Positions 23,997-36,420 of a DNA stretch of 64,000 nucleotides are shown here, one piece after another. The notes beneath the pieces are model-generated. The model saw nothing but the letters and a program-made list of their open reading frames with translations, searched no databases and was not told the DNA's origin. The stretch's first letter is position 1; every line of letters begins with the position of its first letter. The translations under genes were made by a program, and so were the position numbers. Source of the DNA: Sympetrum striolatum (lineage: Eukaryota; Arthropoda; Insecta; Odonata; Libellulidae); assembly GCA_947579665.1 (NCBI GenBank), contig OX388351.1, forward strand, positions 60,644,939-60,708,938, read 5' to 3'.

Positions 23997-24225
23997 TGTC
24001 TGTTAAGTATTCAGCCAGAAGGCTAGTTGTAGCTCACTCCCTTTAACATTAGCTGCTAGGATTTAGTAGAGGGGAATGAGGCTTCCTAGCAAGGATGAGG
24101 AGTGAGGTAGTTTGCCCTTGCCAAAAGAAAAAAAAAAACTATTAATAAGTTGAACATGCCTCGCACGTGATACAATGATTCTACGAGAAACGCTTTTCAT
24201 AGAATTTTATAAGGAGAGACCGCAA
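23997..24225 (+). repeat. Dispersed repeat family A, copy 2
   Basis: The order is AAGTATTCAGCCAGAAGGCT (about 24005), GGGAATGAGGCTTCC (about 24072), the core GTGAGGTAGTTTGCCCTTGC (about 24102), an A-rich run, then TTCTACGAGAAACG and TTATAAGGAGAGACC (about 24178-24222). The last blocks match copy 1 (3.7 kb) and the first block matches a fragment at 57.3 kb, so this is the most complete copy in the window. Confidence 0.7.
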
Positions 24226-24229
24226 CCAT

Positions 24230-25845
24230 TATTCGCTCATATTACAGTAGTTTCCATAACACCAATATACATATGATAAAAACTGCGACAAAAATAAATG
24301 AAATACAATTTTCTCCACCCCAAATGATAAAATTAAGGTATGTAACCGCATTTTTCATGCAATCTTACTACAGTAAGCACCAACTTCTGCCCAATTTTAT
24401 ATCGTAAACGGAGATTCCAACCATGCTTATCGTAGTCTACATACTAAAAGATTTCAAACGTATATTTACAATTTTCATAACGAAATGATAGGAAATTGGG
24501 GCCATGGGGTCAGGTGGATATTATGAGAACAGTAAAACAAAAATGCATCTAACTCAAACGGGTAAGAGATACATCTCTAGTTAAACAAACATGCAACTCT
24601 CACAGGTAAGGTATTCATCTCTTCGAAGCCAGGGGCAGGCAGTTTCATAAGTCAACTCATACAGATGCATGATTCTTTAAATATACGCCATTCTTAGCGT
24701 ACGTCGTCTCATCGATTCGCTGTCATATAATCTCGTCTTTTCATAAATCATTCCTGAATTTCCTTTAGGAAAACTAAGGCAGAATATTGAAAGAATACAC
24801 CCCTACGATTAAAATCAATTCAAAGACTAAAAAGACACTTTAACATTGCTCTATTTAAAACGTATGACTTTCTACTCAGAGCGTTAAAATATACATAGAG
24901 ATTGAGGATTTATTTAAATAATGTATCAATCTTAGTATTTTCGAAATTACAAATCAAATAAAAGTTTCGTAAACAGAAGACAGTTTATTTATATCGAAGT
25001 TTAAAGAGTATGCTATCATTAAGTTAATATTTTAAATTAGGGCGCAACATAAGGGAAACTGATTTATCCACTAATTTATTCACGAAAATAGTCACACGAA
25101 TATGTTTTTAATTTTAAAATCACTTAACAGACCGCAGATTAAAATGCTTCTCAAATTTCTCTGGGGCTCCCCGTAGCCAAGACATAACAACTTTTAACAA
25201 TACTACTGTATTTTCTTAATGAGAAGGTAATATCAAAGAATATGTTTGATATAAGTACGAAACTAAAGGTTGAATTCAATTTAGGAAGGCGTAACTTCGC
25301 GGAAGACAGAAAGAATGGAAAAATTAAAGCAATTCGTATTTTTCCAATGATTTCGCAAGTGAGCTTCCAGTCCAGTATATGGTAGCTCACTTGTAAAGCA
25401 CGTCGAAATTTAAGTAAGTCTGGGAAAGTTGACGGTGCTTACATTTTCATTGTCAAAATATTTAGGATTAAACACCATAAATATTATATTTTGATCGCGT
25501 ATTTCCAGCGTTATGAAATATATCAAATAGTAGGTTTATTTATGTCAACGTATACTTAAAACTTCGGTTTAAATAGCCGCAAAATTGCGTCAGCAGAAAA
25601 AGAATCAGCTGACTCCACAACCCACGCCATGCCGGGTTTCTTGTAAGCCATTACTTTGAAAAATAAACAATGTCAAAACTAGACCGACTGCAATCCTTTG
25701 GGAGTCGAGTTTCCTAAACAGCGATGATGTATTGTCACTTTTTATTAAAAACACACTCCTTTTTGGTAATATAAACGAACCGGAGGATTCAGAACATCAT
25801 AACTAGAAACCGCGACGAAACATTTAGCATTCCGAAAAAAGGAAA
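24230..25845. other. AT-rich DNA, nothing identified
   Basis: The 79-codon minus frame at 25151-25390 is unrecognised and probably chance. Confidence 0.45.
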
Positions 25846-26525
25846 AAAAACTACTGTTTGACGCCAAAACTTTTCGTTTTCCTCCAACGGCATCCGAGTT
25901 GTTTTCCTCCTTGCCACGCGTACGTGCAAATCGAGTATCGTTGCAATTGCTGGGCGAGTGTCGCACCTAAGGTGACGCACTTAGTTATGCGTGGGCATTG
26001 CACACCTGGACGACCTCCTTCACTGCGCATGCGTACATCTCGATATCGGAATGCGACAATAATTCGAAGCAAAGCGAGAAACTTTTTATCTTAGGAATAC
26101 GTGCGCTGCATACCAGTGCCCAGAGCGCGAGAAAAATTGCTCGCCTCCGATTTAATGATACGGCGATAAAGATCGGAAAAACGGAGACTTTTTCGACAAC
26201 CGGAAGTGGTTTACGATCGGATATTATCTCGCTCGGGGGAGGCAGATATGATTCCTCGGTCTGTCACGAATTCCTGTCGATTTTATCCTACGCTGGCCGA
26301 CACGTGCGCGCAATTTTTCAATCTGTTAAATTCTCGAGAGCTATTCAAACGCTGTGTCACGTAAATCGGCTGACAACACCTTCGTTGCAGCCTACCACGA
26401 TCGAAATTCCCGAACAGGGAGATTTATTGACTTTTTACGAGGAAAACAGTATAGAGGAAACATTCCTAGAGTTAAATATTACCTGGAATCGCAAGTAACG
26501 CTTCTTGCCAAATGCTACGATAAAG
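25846..26525. promoter_or_regulatory. CpG-rich island with NRF1-type site, possible promoter
   Basis: The segment is rich in CpG and holds TGCGCATGCGT (26024-26034), a close match to the NRF1/Ewg palindrome common in CpG-rich promoters, and an E-box CACGTG at 26301-26306. The 166-codon plus frame at 25998-26498 opens with TTG and contains no ATG at all, so it cannot be a complete CDS, though part of it could be an exon. Start site and direction are not resolved. Confidence 0.4.
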
Positions 26526-28230
26526 TTGGAATTTATTCCACGTAATTTGGTTTTAATATCGCTTACCTTTGGATGAATTAATTCCTTAAGATCATTAACA
26601 GTAACATAAATTAATTAAGATTAAGAATCAAAGGGCATAAATAACAAAAGTCAAAATTGTTGAAAATAGAGATAAGTGAAGCTTAAATAGATGAAGAGGA
26701 TACGAGCGTGAACGAGCGAAAGTAACAAATGATATCAGCTAAATATCGCACATGATAGGAATGAAAATAAAAATTAGCTTTGAAATCATATAGAAAATAT
26801 AACTCAGCTTTTCCTCACATGAAATTTGTTAACATTGAATCAGCAAAATCTACATTTCGCAGTAATCCATATTGTAAGGTTTGAAATTAAACTATCGCAA
26901 TAGCATTTAAATGTAATCCAAGCGAAAGTAAAATTTGGCAATATTTCTGTATGATTTTCTATTTAATTTTCGAAGTTAATATTGAATGGTTTTGCCTAGC
27001 ATAACCGCTCCAATAGATATCCATTTATATTCCAGAAATCACATAAATTTCAAAGCAAAGAATTACTTCTTCAACGGATGCGATCCCTGGATGTCAGTAA
27101 TTTCTACTGTTAACAGTAAAGATGCATTACCACCATCACTGACTACAACTTAGCAACAGTAGCAAAATTAAAAATTGAAATTAAATTTAAAATTTTACCA
27201 AAATTTAAGTACCAAAAAACGGAAAATATAGCTTTTACCCTCAATAAGGATCCATATACCATACATATTCTCAATTATTTGAACAAAGTAAGAGAAATTA
27301 TTGTAGATACGAGCAAACAACTGGAAAATTTCATAAATATTAAAATGAATTATTCAGATCTTAATGGTTGCGACGTTAAGACAATTTAGTAGTGATAACG
27401 ACATTATCTGACGAAAAACCAACACAATTTAATAACTTTCTATCTTTGCTTTTCATGAAAGACGCCCATTAAATTACAAAGGAGCGTAGAATACATGGTG
27501 AGCATTATTTAGTGAATGGAATATTTTCTCTTTCACTAAAACACTGGAATGAGACCCCCCCGTAGACACGATGTCAGTAGATGATAGACACTTAATTTAA
27601 AAGATTTCTCTTTTCTATACAAACCCAAATATGTACCTAATCCAATCACAAATGAATAGCGTTTGCCTGGTGATATCGTAAATTATACATTGGAAATACC
27701 ACCAAAAGAACAGGTGAAAGTGCTTCGTGTCCTTTGATTCCGAGAGCTCACGATTTGCAACTCGGAGGAACACGTCTGCAGCGAGCATCCTAAGAGAGAA
27801 GGACCGTTTAGTTAAGCGACGGAGAGAAAGTAAATACTAAAGGTGAAGTTGCGAAATGAAGCAGTCGTGACTAGTCGACCAATAGAGAATGTGGAACCGG
27901 AGGCTATTCGATATCTATGAGAAACCTTTAGAAGATTTACGCCGATATCAATGGAAACCGCCGACAAAGTCCTGCTTCCAACCCTCCGTGGCCTAAACAG
28001 GCCGTTTCCCCTGGAGACAAAAGGGAATCAGTGTACCTAGGACCCCAACATAAGATCAAACTGTTCCGTTTCCCTTCCCTTCTCAGCGTTGGAGGAATTT
28101 CAGAAACATACCTACATTTGTTACTAAATTTCAATGCAATAGCTGAAGGATTATAACAATATCGAACTAAGTGCGCCTTATAAGAGAACTCTCATAGTTA
28201 ACACCATAAAATTACGAAACAAACAGCAAT
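26526..28230. other. AT-rich DNA, no gene
   Basis: Apart from a 14-bp palindrome (TACTGTTAACAGTA, 27105-27118), no structured element was recognised. The 65-codon minus frame at 27937-28134 is unrecognised. Confidence 0.45.
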
Positions 28231-28231
28231 T

Positions 28232-28297
28232 CCCAGACCAGAATTCGAACTAGGAACCTCGGTTTTGCTGGTCTATACTTACCCCAATTGTGAATAT
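28232..28297 (-). repeat. Decayed tRNA-derived repeat
   Basis: On the minus strand AGTTCGAATTC (28241-28251) is one or two changes from a B box, and the preceding tRNA-like spacing (CAATTGGGGTAAGTATAGACC) fits a degenerate D arm. The T stem no longer pairs, so it is a relic. Confidence 0.45.
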
Positions 28298-29112
28298 TCA
28301 ACCAGTTAAAAGTTTAAAAGTCTTCATTGATATATTTTAATCTTAAGATAACTCAAATAATAGAGGTTTCTGTGCTGAGTTATTTGAAAATTAAATTGAT
28401 TACTTAGAAATTTTTATATTATTAAACTATTTTAACTATGTTTATATGCTAAGTAATTCATGTAATTTTCAAATAAAAGTACGAATCAAACAAAATGCTC
28501 TCAATATTACAAAAATCAGCATTATCATGCTACTTTTTATTTCATACTGTGCAATGAGCCATGTTTAAGTAAGCTTACACGCTTTCAATATGAGCACGTT
28601 CATATTGGAATGTTCCCTTCAATGCACAATCTAATTATACGCACACTGAAATCGTAATTTACTACTCAATTTTTCCTTGAGTAAGCAAGTTCTCTTACGA
28701 CTACGCTTGCTTTCATTTTAGACTAATAAGTATTCTCGTCTCCCTACTTTTCTTAATTACCATTACTATAAAGTCACTTGGCATACATTTCACCTATAAT
28801 GAATTACATCGAGCGATATTAGGTGGAATTAATCCATAATTTATTGAAAAATATAGAAAAACAAATACTTTTTGCGATTACGCAATCCATGACGACGTCT
28901 TTTCCTTCTATGAGCATATATTCAATTCAATTGAATAACTTGCATGCTACGGCGTATTAACATTGCATACTATAAGGCAAAGCTGAGAGCATTTAATTAC
29001 ATGTTTTACATAATTTCAGATTACGTAACGTGATATTTGATAAAAGTCAAGTAACTTACAACTTTAGATATATAGTATGGTAAGAAATTCTTACAATTAG
29101 TATGATGCAATA
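28298..29112. other. AT-rich DNA, nothing identified
   Basis: Dense stops in all frames. Nothing structured is seen before the tandem array. Confidence 0.45.
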
Positions 29113-29430
29113 AACAAGGACCCGCTAGAAAACGATAGCATGAAATTTTACAATATGCAAATTAGTGCACATCATTGTTAAAGTAGACTAATGTTTAACT
29201 CAGAACAAACGGTAAAAAGCTCTAAGTGTATACAATGACCAAGGACCTAGTAGAGAACGATAATGATCAATTTTACAAGATGCAAATTAGCGCAAATCTA
29301 AGTTGAAGTAGACTAACTTACAACTTAGCTAAAACGGTAAAAAGCTCTTGGCGTATGCACTAACCAAGGACGCAGTATTGAACGATAACATTCAATTCTA
29401 CGAAAATGCAAATTAGTGCACATCTTAGTT
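29113..29430 (+). repeat. Tandem repeat, about 2.5 copies of a 125-bp unit
   Basis: The anchor ACCAAGGAC starts at 29113 (as AACAAGGAC), 29238 and 29363, giving a constant 125-base period. Later anchors keep phase: ATGCAAATTAG, GTAGACTAA and ACGGTAAAAAGCTCT. The third copy ends after about 65 bases in GCACATCTTAGTTAG. Copies differ by scattered substitutions, so the duplication is not recent. It is a small satellite-like array with no obvious coding content. Confidence 0.88.
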
Positions 29431-31040
29431 AGCGTTTGCGCAAGAAGATCCATCTCGAGCAAAGACTACGACTGAATTTCGGCGCTTTCAAATGTAGTAC
29501 GTACGTTCGCGAGAATTCAGGATTGATTCCAGAAGCATTTAATTAATGCTCGTTACGGATGTGCTTGGGAAAGGCATAAGCGCCTTTCCAGGATGGAAGT
29601 CATGCCCTCTGCACCTGGATAGCTGCGCTAGATGAATACAAATCGAAAAACAAACGGAAGGTTTTCGAGCTGAGTCTGCCTTTGTCCTTCATCATCCTCT
29701 TAACCAATTCAGCGGCGTAATCGTATTATAACAGCGCCTCTGATGTTCTCGGATCACACTACTGATTTCATACTTAAGGATACCCCAGCGCGGTTTCATT
29801 GTCTTCACAACGCATCAACAGTTTTCTTTTGCCTAAGGAGCGCTATCTTTTCTTGACAACGAATAAATAAGATCTTACTCCATCTGCTTTAACAGCCATG
29901 CAATAAAGAAATGAATTGCTGTATGTGTGAGTTGTATATTGAATTTTACTTGTTTCCAGATTATTTCCTTTCAGCTGAAAGTACTTGATTTGTAATTTAA
30001 ATCTTAAATTATGGTAAAGGATTCAATATCACCATTGACTCAGAATTAAGGATAATATCATTTGGTTTATTCTTACATAATATATATTATAATTACTAAT
30101 CCACATTTATTCACTTCAAATATCTAGCCAAGGACCAAACCAGGAATATGTAACTTCTATTCAGCTTTCTTTTTAATGAAGTGCAGGAAGAAACTCAGGC
30201 AAGATTGAATATAAAGTTACATAGAACACTAAAGCGAATTCGAATTTAAATTGGTTACAGGATTTTATTAAATTAATTTGCAGGATGTTATTTAATTTAT
30301 TTATAGAATCCGCAAGAATTTAACAAACCTAGTTTTTTACGTGAAGAATCATAATCAAGCATGATCACGAAGCTACCAATAAATATTTAGGTAAGGTTTG
30401 TTGCATTCATTTTACAATTCCACCAGGTGAAGGCAGAAACAGAAAAAATCCGGTTAAATAAAAATCAGCTAAATGGGCTAAACTTTAATAGTTTAATAAT
30501 TATTAAATGGAGGGTAACAGCCAAGAAAGAAAAAACCCAACTTTTTTCATTTTGTAGTGATACGTGTAGCACAGGAAATTTATTATACATAAGGGTTGAT
30601 AGGAAAACTAGAGGGGAATTTTTTTAGCTCGAGAATTGGGCGAAAGCCAAGCTGGACTCCCCCATTGAAATGCTAGCGAAAAATATGGGAGAACGGGACT
30701 GATCAATAAAAAAAGTTTGGGGACTTCAAAGCTGCATTTAAAACCGTTACGATACGTAATGAACGAGACGATCCGTTACTAGCAGATTACATCAACTCTT
30801 AATGAGAAATAAATAGATTGACGTGTACGATCTCTCTACAAGTGATATTATCGCCTTTATGCACATGGGAGGGACAGGTTTAGTGGTAACGATGGGGTCG
30901 AAAGAATTAGTCTTTGTGGTGCTACGTAAAGTGGATAACGACAGACGGTGTAAATAAAAGTTAATACCCAACTTGGGAGAGTTTCTCATCGAGGCAGGAG
31001 AGCGAATCTCCCCAGACTCATTCTTTCGCTAATGGCACGG
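29431..31040. other. Mixed AT-rich DNA, nothing identified
   Basis: Short frames at 30427-30627 and 30792-30989 are unrecognised. Confidence 0.4.
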
Positions 31041-31565
31041 ATTAGTCTAACAGCCATTACGATTTGATCCTCCCTCTAAAATTTCCAATGGCTGAATTCA
31101 CGATCCCTTAAGAGTAACGAGCTCCGGATGTCTTCCTACGGATTTGGGCCCGAGATCGCAAGATTGCGTACTTCCCCGCTTTATGACGGCCGGCTAAATA
31201 CGAGGCTATTTCCCTCGCTAATTGCATTGCCTTGTCGTCGGGGATGCGACCTCTGACCCTGAGGGGAGCCTGCGAGGGCTCCCACGATGCAATGCGCGCC
31301 CGCCGAAAAAATACTACGAAAATGCATTTCCCGAATATGGGTCGCCGCTATTGCTTCCAGCGGGAGAATTTTTTTAATTCCCGGGCCGCTGGAAACTGCA
31401 ATTCCATACGCTTGAAACATGCAGAAAAAGTGAGCATCAATGAGAGGTCGGACTGGCGGATTTTATGAAATTTATCACGTCCTAATAAGATCGTCAGGTT
31501 CCGCCGCCGGAATAAATCCTCATCTCCCTCCACCTTCGGATCGCGTAACCCTTCCCTTTAACTCA
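31041..31565. other. CpG-rich island with a small hairpin
   Basis: GGGAGCC-TGCGAG-GGCTCCC (31264-31283) is a perfect 7-bp stem. Overlapping frames on both strands (31181-31420 minus, 31232-31468 plus) are unrecognised. Confidence 0.35.
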
Positions 31566-32340
31566 AAGAAAGGAACGGAAAATCGGAAATCCTAAAAACA
31601 AATTTAGAAATCTGCTTACCCGCCGAGCAAATACCGCATGTGCAATATTTATCTAACCTACCGTCGCACGCGCAACGTCTTTAGGTCGTGTTTATTCTCC
31701 TTCCACTCTGGGATTCTAGATCTGTGTGCCTAGACTGCTAGACTTGAGTTGCGGGTTTAACTGCAAAAGTTTAAACTTTGTGGCTGAAGTCTTCCAAAAA
31801 CAAATTCGGGAGAAAGTAAATAGTCCCATGCGTTCAGCTGTGTTGCTCTAGATATCCAAGAGTAAAAGATTTCTTGTTCGGGTGCAATGCACTTTTCAGA
31901 AAAGAATTGTAGAGTTCGTGAACTCTGCAGGTGGAAAAAGTACTTAAATTTACAAGATTGAAATTAGAAAACGATGATTCAGCGAACGATAAAAGCATGC
32001 GTAGTTGATTGAAAGAGACATCGAACTACTTGGTAAAAATATGAAACAATCCACACTTAAATTCTATTTATTTTTTAAGTCGTGAACTTTACTAACAATG
32101 AAATGAAGTTACATGGCAACGGTGCAAGTTTGAAGTCAAATGCCAAGGAGAGTAAGGATATGCCTCTTAGAACCATAAACATTTCGTTAATCTCTTACTA
32201 ATTCTCAACTTGCAACCTTTTATTTAGTTAGAGTTATTTCTTTTTCCTTAATTAAAAAAATAATTTTTTATTGGTTCCACGAAACAATTTTTCTTGCCAT
32301 ATTTCCTCTCTATTACTACATTATTCATAAAAAAATCTGT
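31566..32340. other. AT-rich DNA, nothing identified
   Basis: No repeat or exon was recognised. Confidence 0.4.
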
Positions 32341-32427
32341 ATGTTAGGTTAAGGGTTAGGTGTAAGAAGAGAATTGACAGTCTCAATCTCGCACTGAAAA
32401 AAGTCCTTTATTATTATTATTATTATC
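32341..32427 (+). repeat. Retroposon 3' tail family B, copy 2, ending in (ATT)n
   Basis: GGGTTAGGTGTAAGAAGAGA is followed by CAGTCTCAATCTCGC and a TTATTATTATT run. The upstream GGGTTAG..GAAGAG part matches the reversed copy at 61832-61908, showing that the shared region is longer than the terminal 25 bases. Confidence 0.7.
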
Positions 32428-32600
32428 CTTATGTACCGTTGTATTTTACTTTTATACGTATTTATGGTTTCCTCTCTATTTCCGCACCATTTATAAGAAA
32501 ATCTGCATAAGGGAAGGGTTAAAGGTACTTTGCACATAAGGGCGTGAAACCAGGAAAAATCCCAAGGAAAAACGGACTTGAAGAAAGTCGGACGGGGCCG

Positions 32601-32632
32601 GACAGCGGGTAGCCTATAGGCTACCCGCTGTC
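32601..32632. repeat. Perfect 32-bp palindrome without spacer
   Basis: Both 16-base arms are identical in reverse complement, starting GACAGCGGGTAGCCTA. The symmetry stops exactly outside 32601 and 32632. It is GC-rich in an AT-rich neighbourhood and would extrude as a cruciform or fold as a hairpin. Confidence 0.93.
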
Positions 32633-32699
32633 ATATTCTTCTTCTATGCGTACTAAACAAGGGATATATTATGCGCAATTCTGATTTTACGTATATGAA

Positions 32700-32805
32700 A
32701 GATGGGATTTCTCAGTCCCAATTTCGCTCTATTAAGACGTGGATATTGTATTGAGCATATTCCCAGAATGAGGAAGATCTGGGTTTGATTCCCTATCACG
32801 TACGA
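32700..32805 (+). repeat. Family B tail block joined to a tRNA-like unit
   Basis: CTCAGTCCCAATTTCGCTCT then ATTAAGACG (about 32711-32739) is a variant of the family B tail. It runs straight into a tRNA-like segment whose B box is GGTTTGATTCC (32782-32792). The join suggests either one retroposon inserted beside another or a composite element. The 153-codon minus frame at 32732-33193 crosses it, and its RESNPDLP stretch is the antisense reading of the B-box region. Confidence 0.5.
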
Positions 32806-34879
32806 CTTTTAAGCTGCCCTTTACTATTAGATTTTGCTGCAGCAAACGGCTTCCCAGAACGATTTTATCCTCAAATCCTTTTCCTACGTTCTCATTCATC
32901 AAATTATGAACGGTGACACACATATGAAATGCAACTTTGAGAGCTCTACTCCATCCTTCACGGACGACAGTTCCGCGCTTCATCCTTGTAATGCACCTCA
33001 TCTTTCTCGTGACTCCCGCACCCACTGAGGGCTCATCGAGGTCGCACGAGCCGCACCTCTTACATGATATTTGAGGCGCGGAGAGTCTGATTAATTCCGC
33101 CCATTTTACTTTTAAAACTGAAAGAGGGAGAGTCGTGTATTTGAGACCCGCCCAAGGCTCGTAACTCCCAACGGCAATGTTGGCTCTAGTCACGGCGAAA
33201 CCGCCCTTAATGTTATGACGATGATTAAAAGATAATTGCTAAATCAATTTATCTCTGAATAATTAGGAGAGCGAAAGAGTTTAAAAGCTGACATCTAGAA
33301 GGAAGATTTGCATGAAATAGAGTGTTTTGGTTATATAATGCGGGCCTGACTGACGTCTTTCTACCATTCTCTCGAAAAAATGATCTGACACTGATTAGGC
33401 AATTCAATCATTCTAAATTGCACATATTCTGTTATACTAATACTTAAATTATACTAAAGTTTAATGGAGTTATCTGTCTTAAATGAGAAGTGCCATTAGA
33501 AGAAGCTATATCAAAATATGATATAGAATGAAACCAAGAGAAAATTCATGAACACAAGGAAGACAATTGAATATGAGAACGTAATATATAGTGTGAAAGA
33601 ATCTATAGATTAGGATTAATGATAAATCATAATCTACGCGAGCTCTGAAAGAGATTAGTTAATGAGCTGCCTTAATAATCTACCACGAGATTCACTATAA
33701 GTTTTATAAGTAGAAACGTTCACTTGTATCGAGTAATGTTTAAATGGAAAAGTCGAGAATGTAGAAGTTGATATCGATAAAGAAGCAAGAGACTGAAAAA
33801 CTTAACGAAATATGAAATGCGATGCTGTTAAAAACAGTCGAGTAAAAGAAGCTAAAGAGGTAATGAAATGAAAATGCACTCAAGTATTAAATAATAAAAG
33901 CAGAATAAGAACATCAAACATTATAGAACAGAACAGAAATATGAGATTTGATATTAATTCTTAGAAACTGGGAGTAACCTTGCAGTTTTCCTTGAAAGGA
34001 AAAATAAATAAGGGAAACAACTTTTTCAAAGCAAAGTTAGTATTAAAACAGGATCTAATTTCCTTGAAGAAATATACACATTTATTCATAATGTACGGCA
34101 TATAACTGGAGGTTTTCCTCGAATAAAATTCATTCCCATGCCATTGAAAGAAAACGATATGATATTTTAGAGTTTATATATACTGTTATAGCTACCATAT
34201 TAGCTGTAAGTAAAGCAAACAATGAATTAATGTTTCTATTGTATCTTTAGTCACTACTAAGAAAAACAAAGAAACTTTGACTTCCGTAGCTCGACTTAAA
34301 GAAGAACTATTACACTTTTGTCCGAAGGTATTCCTGTCAGCATTACAATACCCATCGTATACCTATATAGACATCAAGGAAACAGCCGATACGTGCCCAG
34401 GAGACGCACATTTCCGGTGAGATCCTCGGCCCTGTTTCTTAAAGAAAGACAAATTTACCACACGAGGCATGAAAATGTGAAAGGAGGAAGTGTGTGTTAG
34501 GGAAAAAGAGAATGCGACAAGAGAGAAACAGGGAACAAAGGCTGGTTATTGACCAAGAAACCTCGCGGATAAAAATAATTGGAACGGAAAAAGGCCGACT
34601 TGAAAAATACGCGCAATGGTCAGCAAATAATCGCTCAAGGTTCCGAACGCATAATTAAATCGCCAGGGCTTTATTTTAATTAGCTGAGACAGTGAGAGCT
34701 TCAGCAGACAACGTAAACAGAATCACGTGATATCGTACTATAAACAATTCAAAGGTCTACTTATCACTTAGCTTATAACTGAGAGACTATGCCACATGTA
34801 GGGGAAGTGATACGGAAAAATTTGAGTTCACATAAACGAGACGGAATCACGCGTACCTTTGTGGTAATTATTAATACTA
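32806..34879. other. GC-balanced then AT-rich DNA, no gene
   Basis: About 32806-33220 is GC-balanced with frames on both strands but no recognisable product. From 33220 to 34879 the DNA is AT-rich with no repeat recognised. Confidence 0.4.
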
Positions 34880-35038
34880 ACAAAATCCATATTGAGGAAT
34901 CTTTTACTAAATCGCAGAAAAAGTACAGAAACGATCATGGTTTCGCAGAATGGCTGCATCATCAGGTAAAAGGTTAGGAAACAACACAGCTGTACTTTTT
35001 CTGTGGTTTAGTAAAAGATTCCTCAATATGGATTTTGT
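34880..35038. repeat. Near-perfect 48-bp inverted repeat with 63-bp loop
   Basis: The left arm (34880-34927) begins ACAAAATCCATATTGAGGAA. The right arm (34991-35038) is its reverse complement with only 2 mismatches (46 of 48). The loop is 34928-34990. The high identity in AT-rich DNA implies a recent origin or active constraint. No target duplication was found. The 62-codon plus frame at 34789-34977 runs across the left arm and is probably chance. Confidence 0.93.
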
Positions 35039-36420
35039 CACTGATCATAATTTTCAATTAAATGAAAACAATATCGATCATGGTTAAGTAGTAATGTAAT
35101 GGCATGTAATGAGTAACAAAACCTTGACACTCCAATAATACCGAAAGACTAATAAACAACACATCGTTATAATACCATAGCTAATCAGAATGAACGGAAA
35201 AGTATAATGACAAGCGGAATTCGTTTCAATTTAATTCCTCTTGGATGAAATTGAAAACCATACCTGTATTGCGCACATAATACAATTTCAATCTCTGAAA
35301 TCTAAGAATCTTCTTCCAATGTCTAAAAGGCTGTCATAAGGTTCTTTCATAAGAGAATCTCTTTTATCGAAGGCAATGTAAATAAGGAATTGATAAATGG
35401 AGGATAGTCTAAACATTCTACGATAAAAACAGGACGTTGGATCTATATTGTTTATAAATTTTAAGTATTTTAACACTGTCATGGTATTTCGCGCAATAAA
35501 GATGCCAGATTGGAGACTTATCAATAAGAGAATTTAAAAACAGAAAAGGAACTCATCTCAAACCAACTCATACTATAGGGTATCTGGGTATACATACAAA
35601 CCTCTTTATAGGGCAAAATTGGGACTAGGAAGTCCGAGCTTCTATTTAACCCTTGTCATATACCAACACACATAAAAAGAAGAATATAATCGAAAATATG
35701 TACGCATTTTTACAAGTAATGTGGCGACAGAGACGATATGGAAAGAAAGAACGGTTTTATGATGCGAATAAAAAATTGTAATATTTCTGATCACAGCGAA
35801 TAAATTCTACTGTAGGAGAAGAGAAAGGGTGTAAAAACTTGCAAATTATGTAGAAAAGATTAAAAGATAGATATTGATCACAATATAAAGGATGATTAAA
35901 ATCTCATGAGGTATTTCATAAAATAAACGGCATATCAAAAGTGTTCTTTGCAATAGTATGTTGAACATAAAGTTCTTCAGTCAGCAATGGTATTCAGATT
36001 TTAGTGGAACTGGTCAGATTCACTACAAAAGGATAATTTTAAGAATGAATGGAAATAAAGAAACAAAGATAAAACATAAGTTTTGATGTATAAAAATTAA
36101 ATCATATAAATCGATAAATGCGCGGAAAACGCTGGAGTATAAGAGATTATAACACGCTATTTATCTCGGAAACATCTGAAGAGAGCTGCGGAGTCAGACA
36201 GCAGCAATTCAGGTAAGGATGCCCATCACCTCATTCAAGACGGCATATTAACCTCAAGGGGGGGAAGATGTCCAATCCAGTTTTGTTCCCGAGCTAAAAA
36301 GTCATTCCTCCATTTCTACTCCTTATCAGCGGTAAATTCTTGACCGCTTTTCCATTATCGTCCCTCCGCCTCTACTAAAAGTGCAGACCAGACGATAACA
36401 GTTTCCAGACAAAAGGTCGT
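35039..36420. other. AT-rich DNA, nothing identified
   Basis: The 78-codon minus frame at 35288-35524 is unrecognised. Confidence 0.4.

Noticed and set aside
25998..26498. 166-codon open frame
   Set aside because: It contains no ATG; it is open because of the local CpG-rich composition.
29113..29430. CRISPR-like array
   Set aside because: Units are contiguous 125-base tandem copies with no short repeat and unique spacer structure.
32732..33193. 153-codon minus frame with VRDRESNPDLPHSG
   Set aside because: The conserved-looking part is again the tRNA-like unit at 32738-32805 read antisense; no domain is present in the rest.
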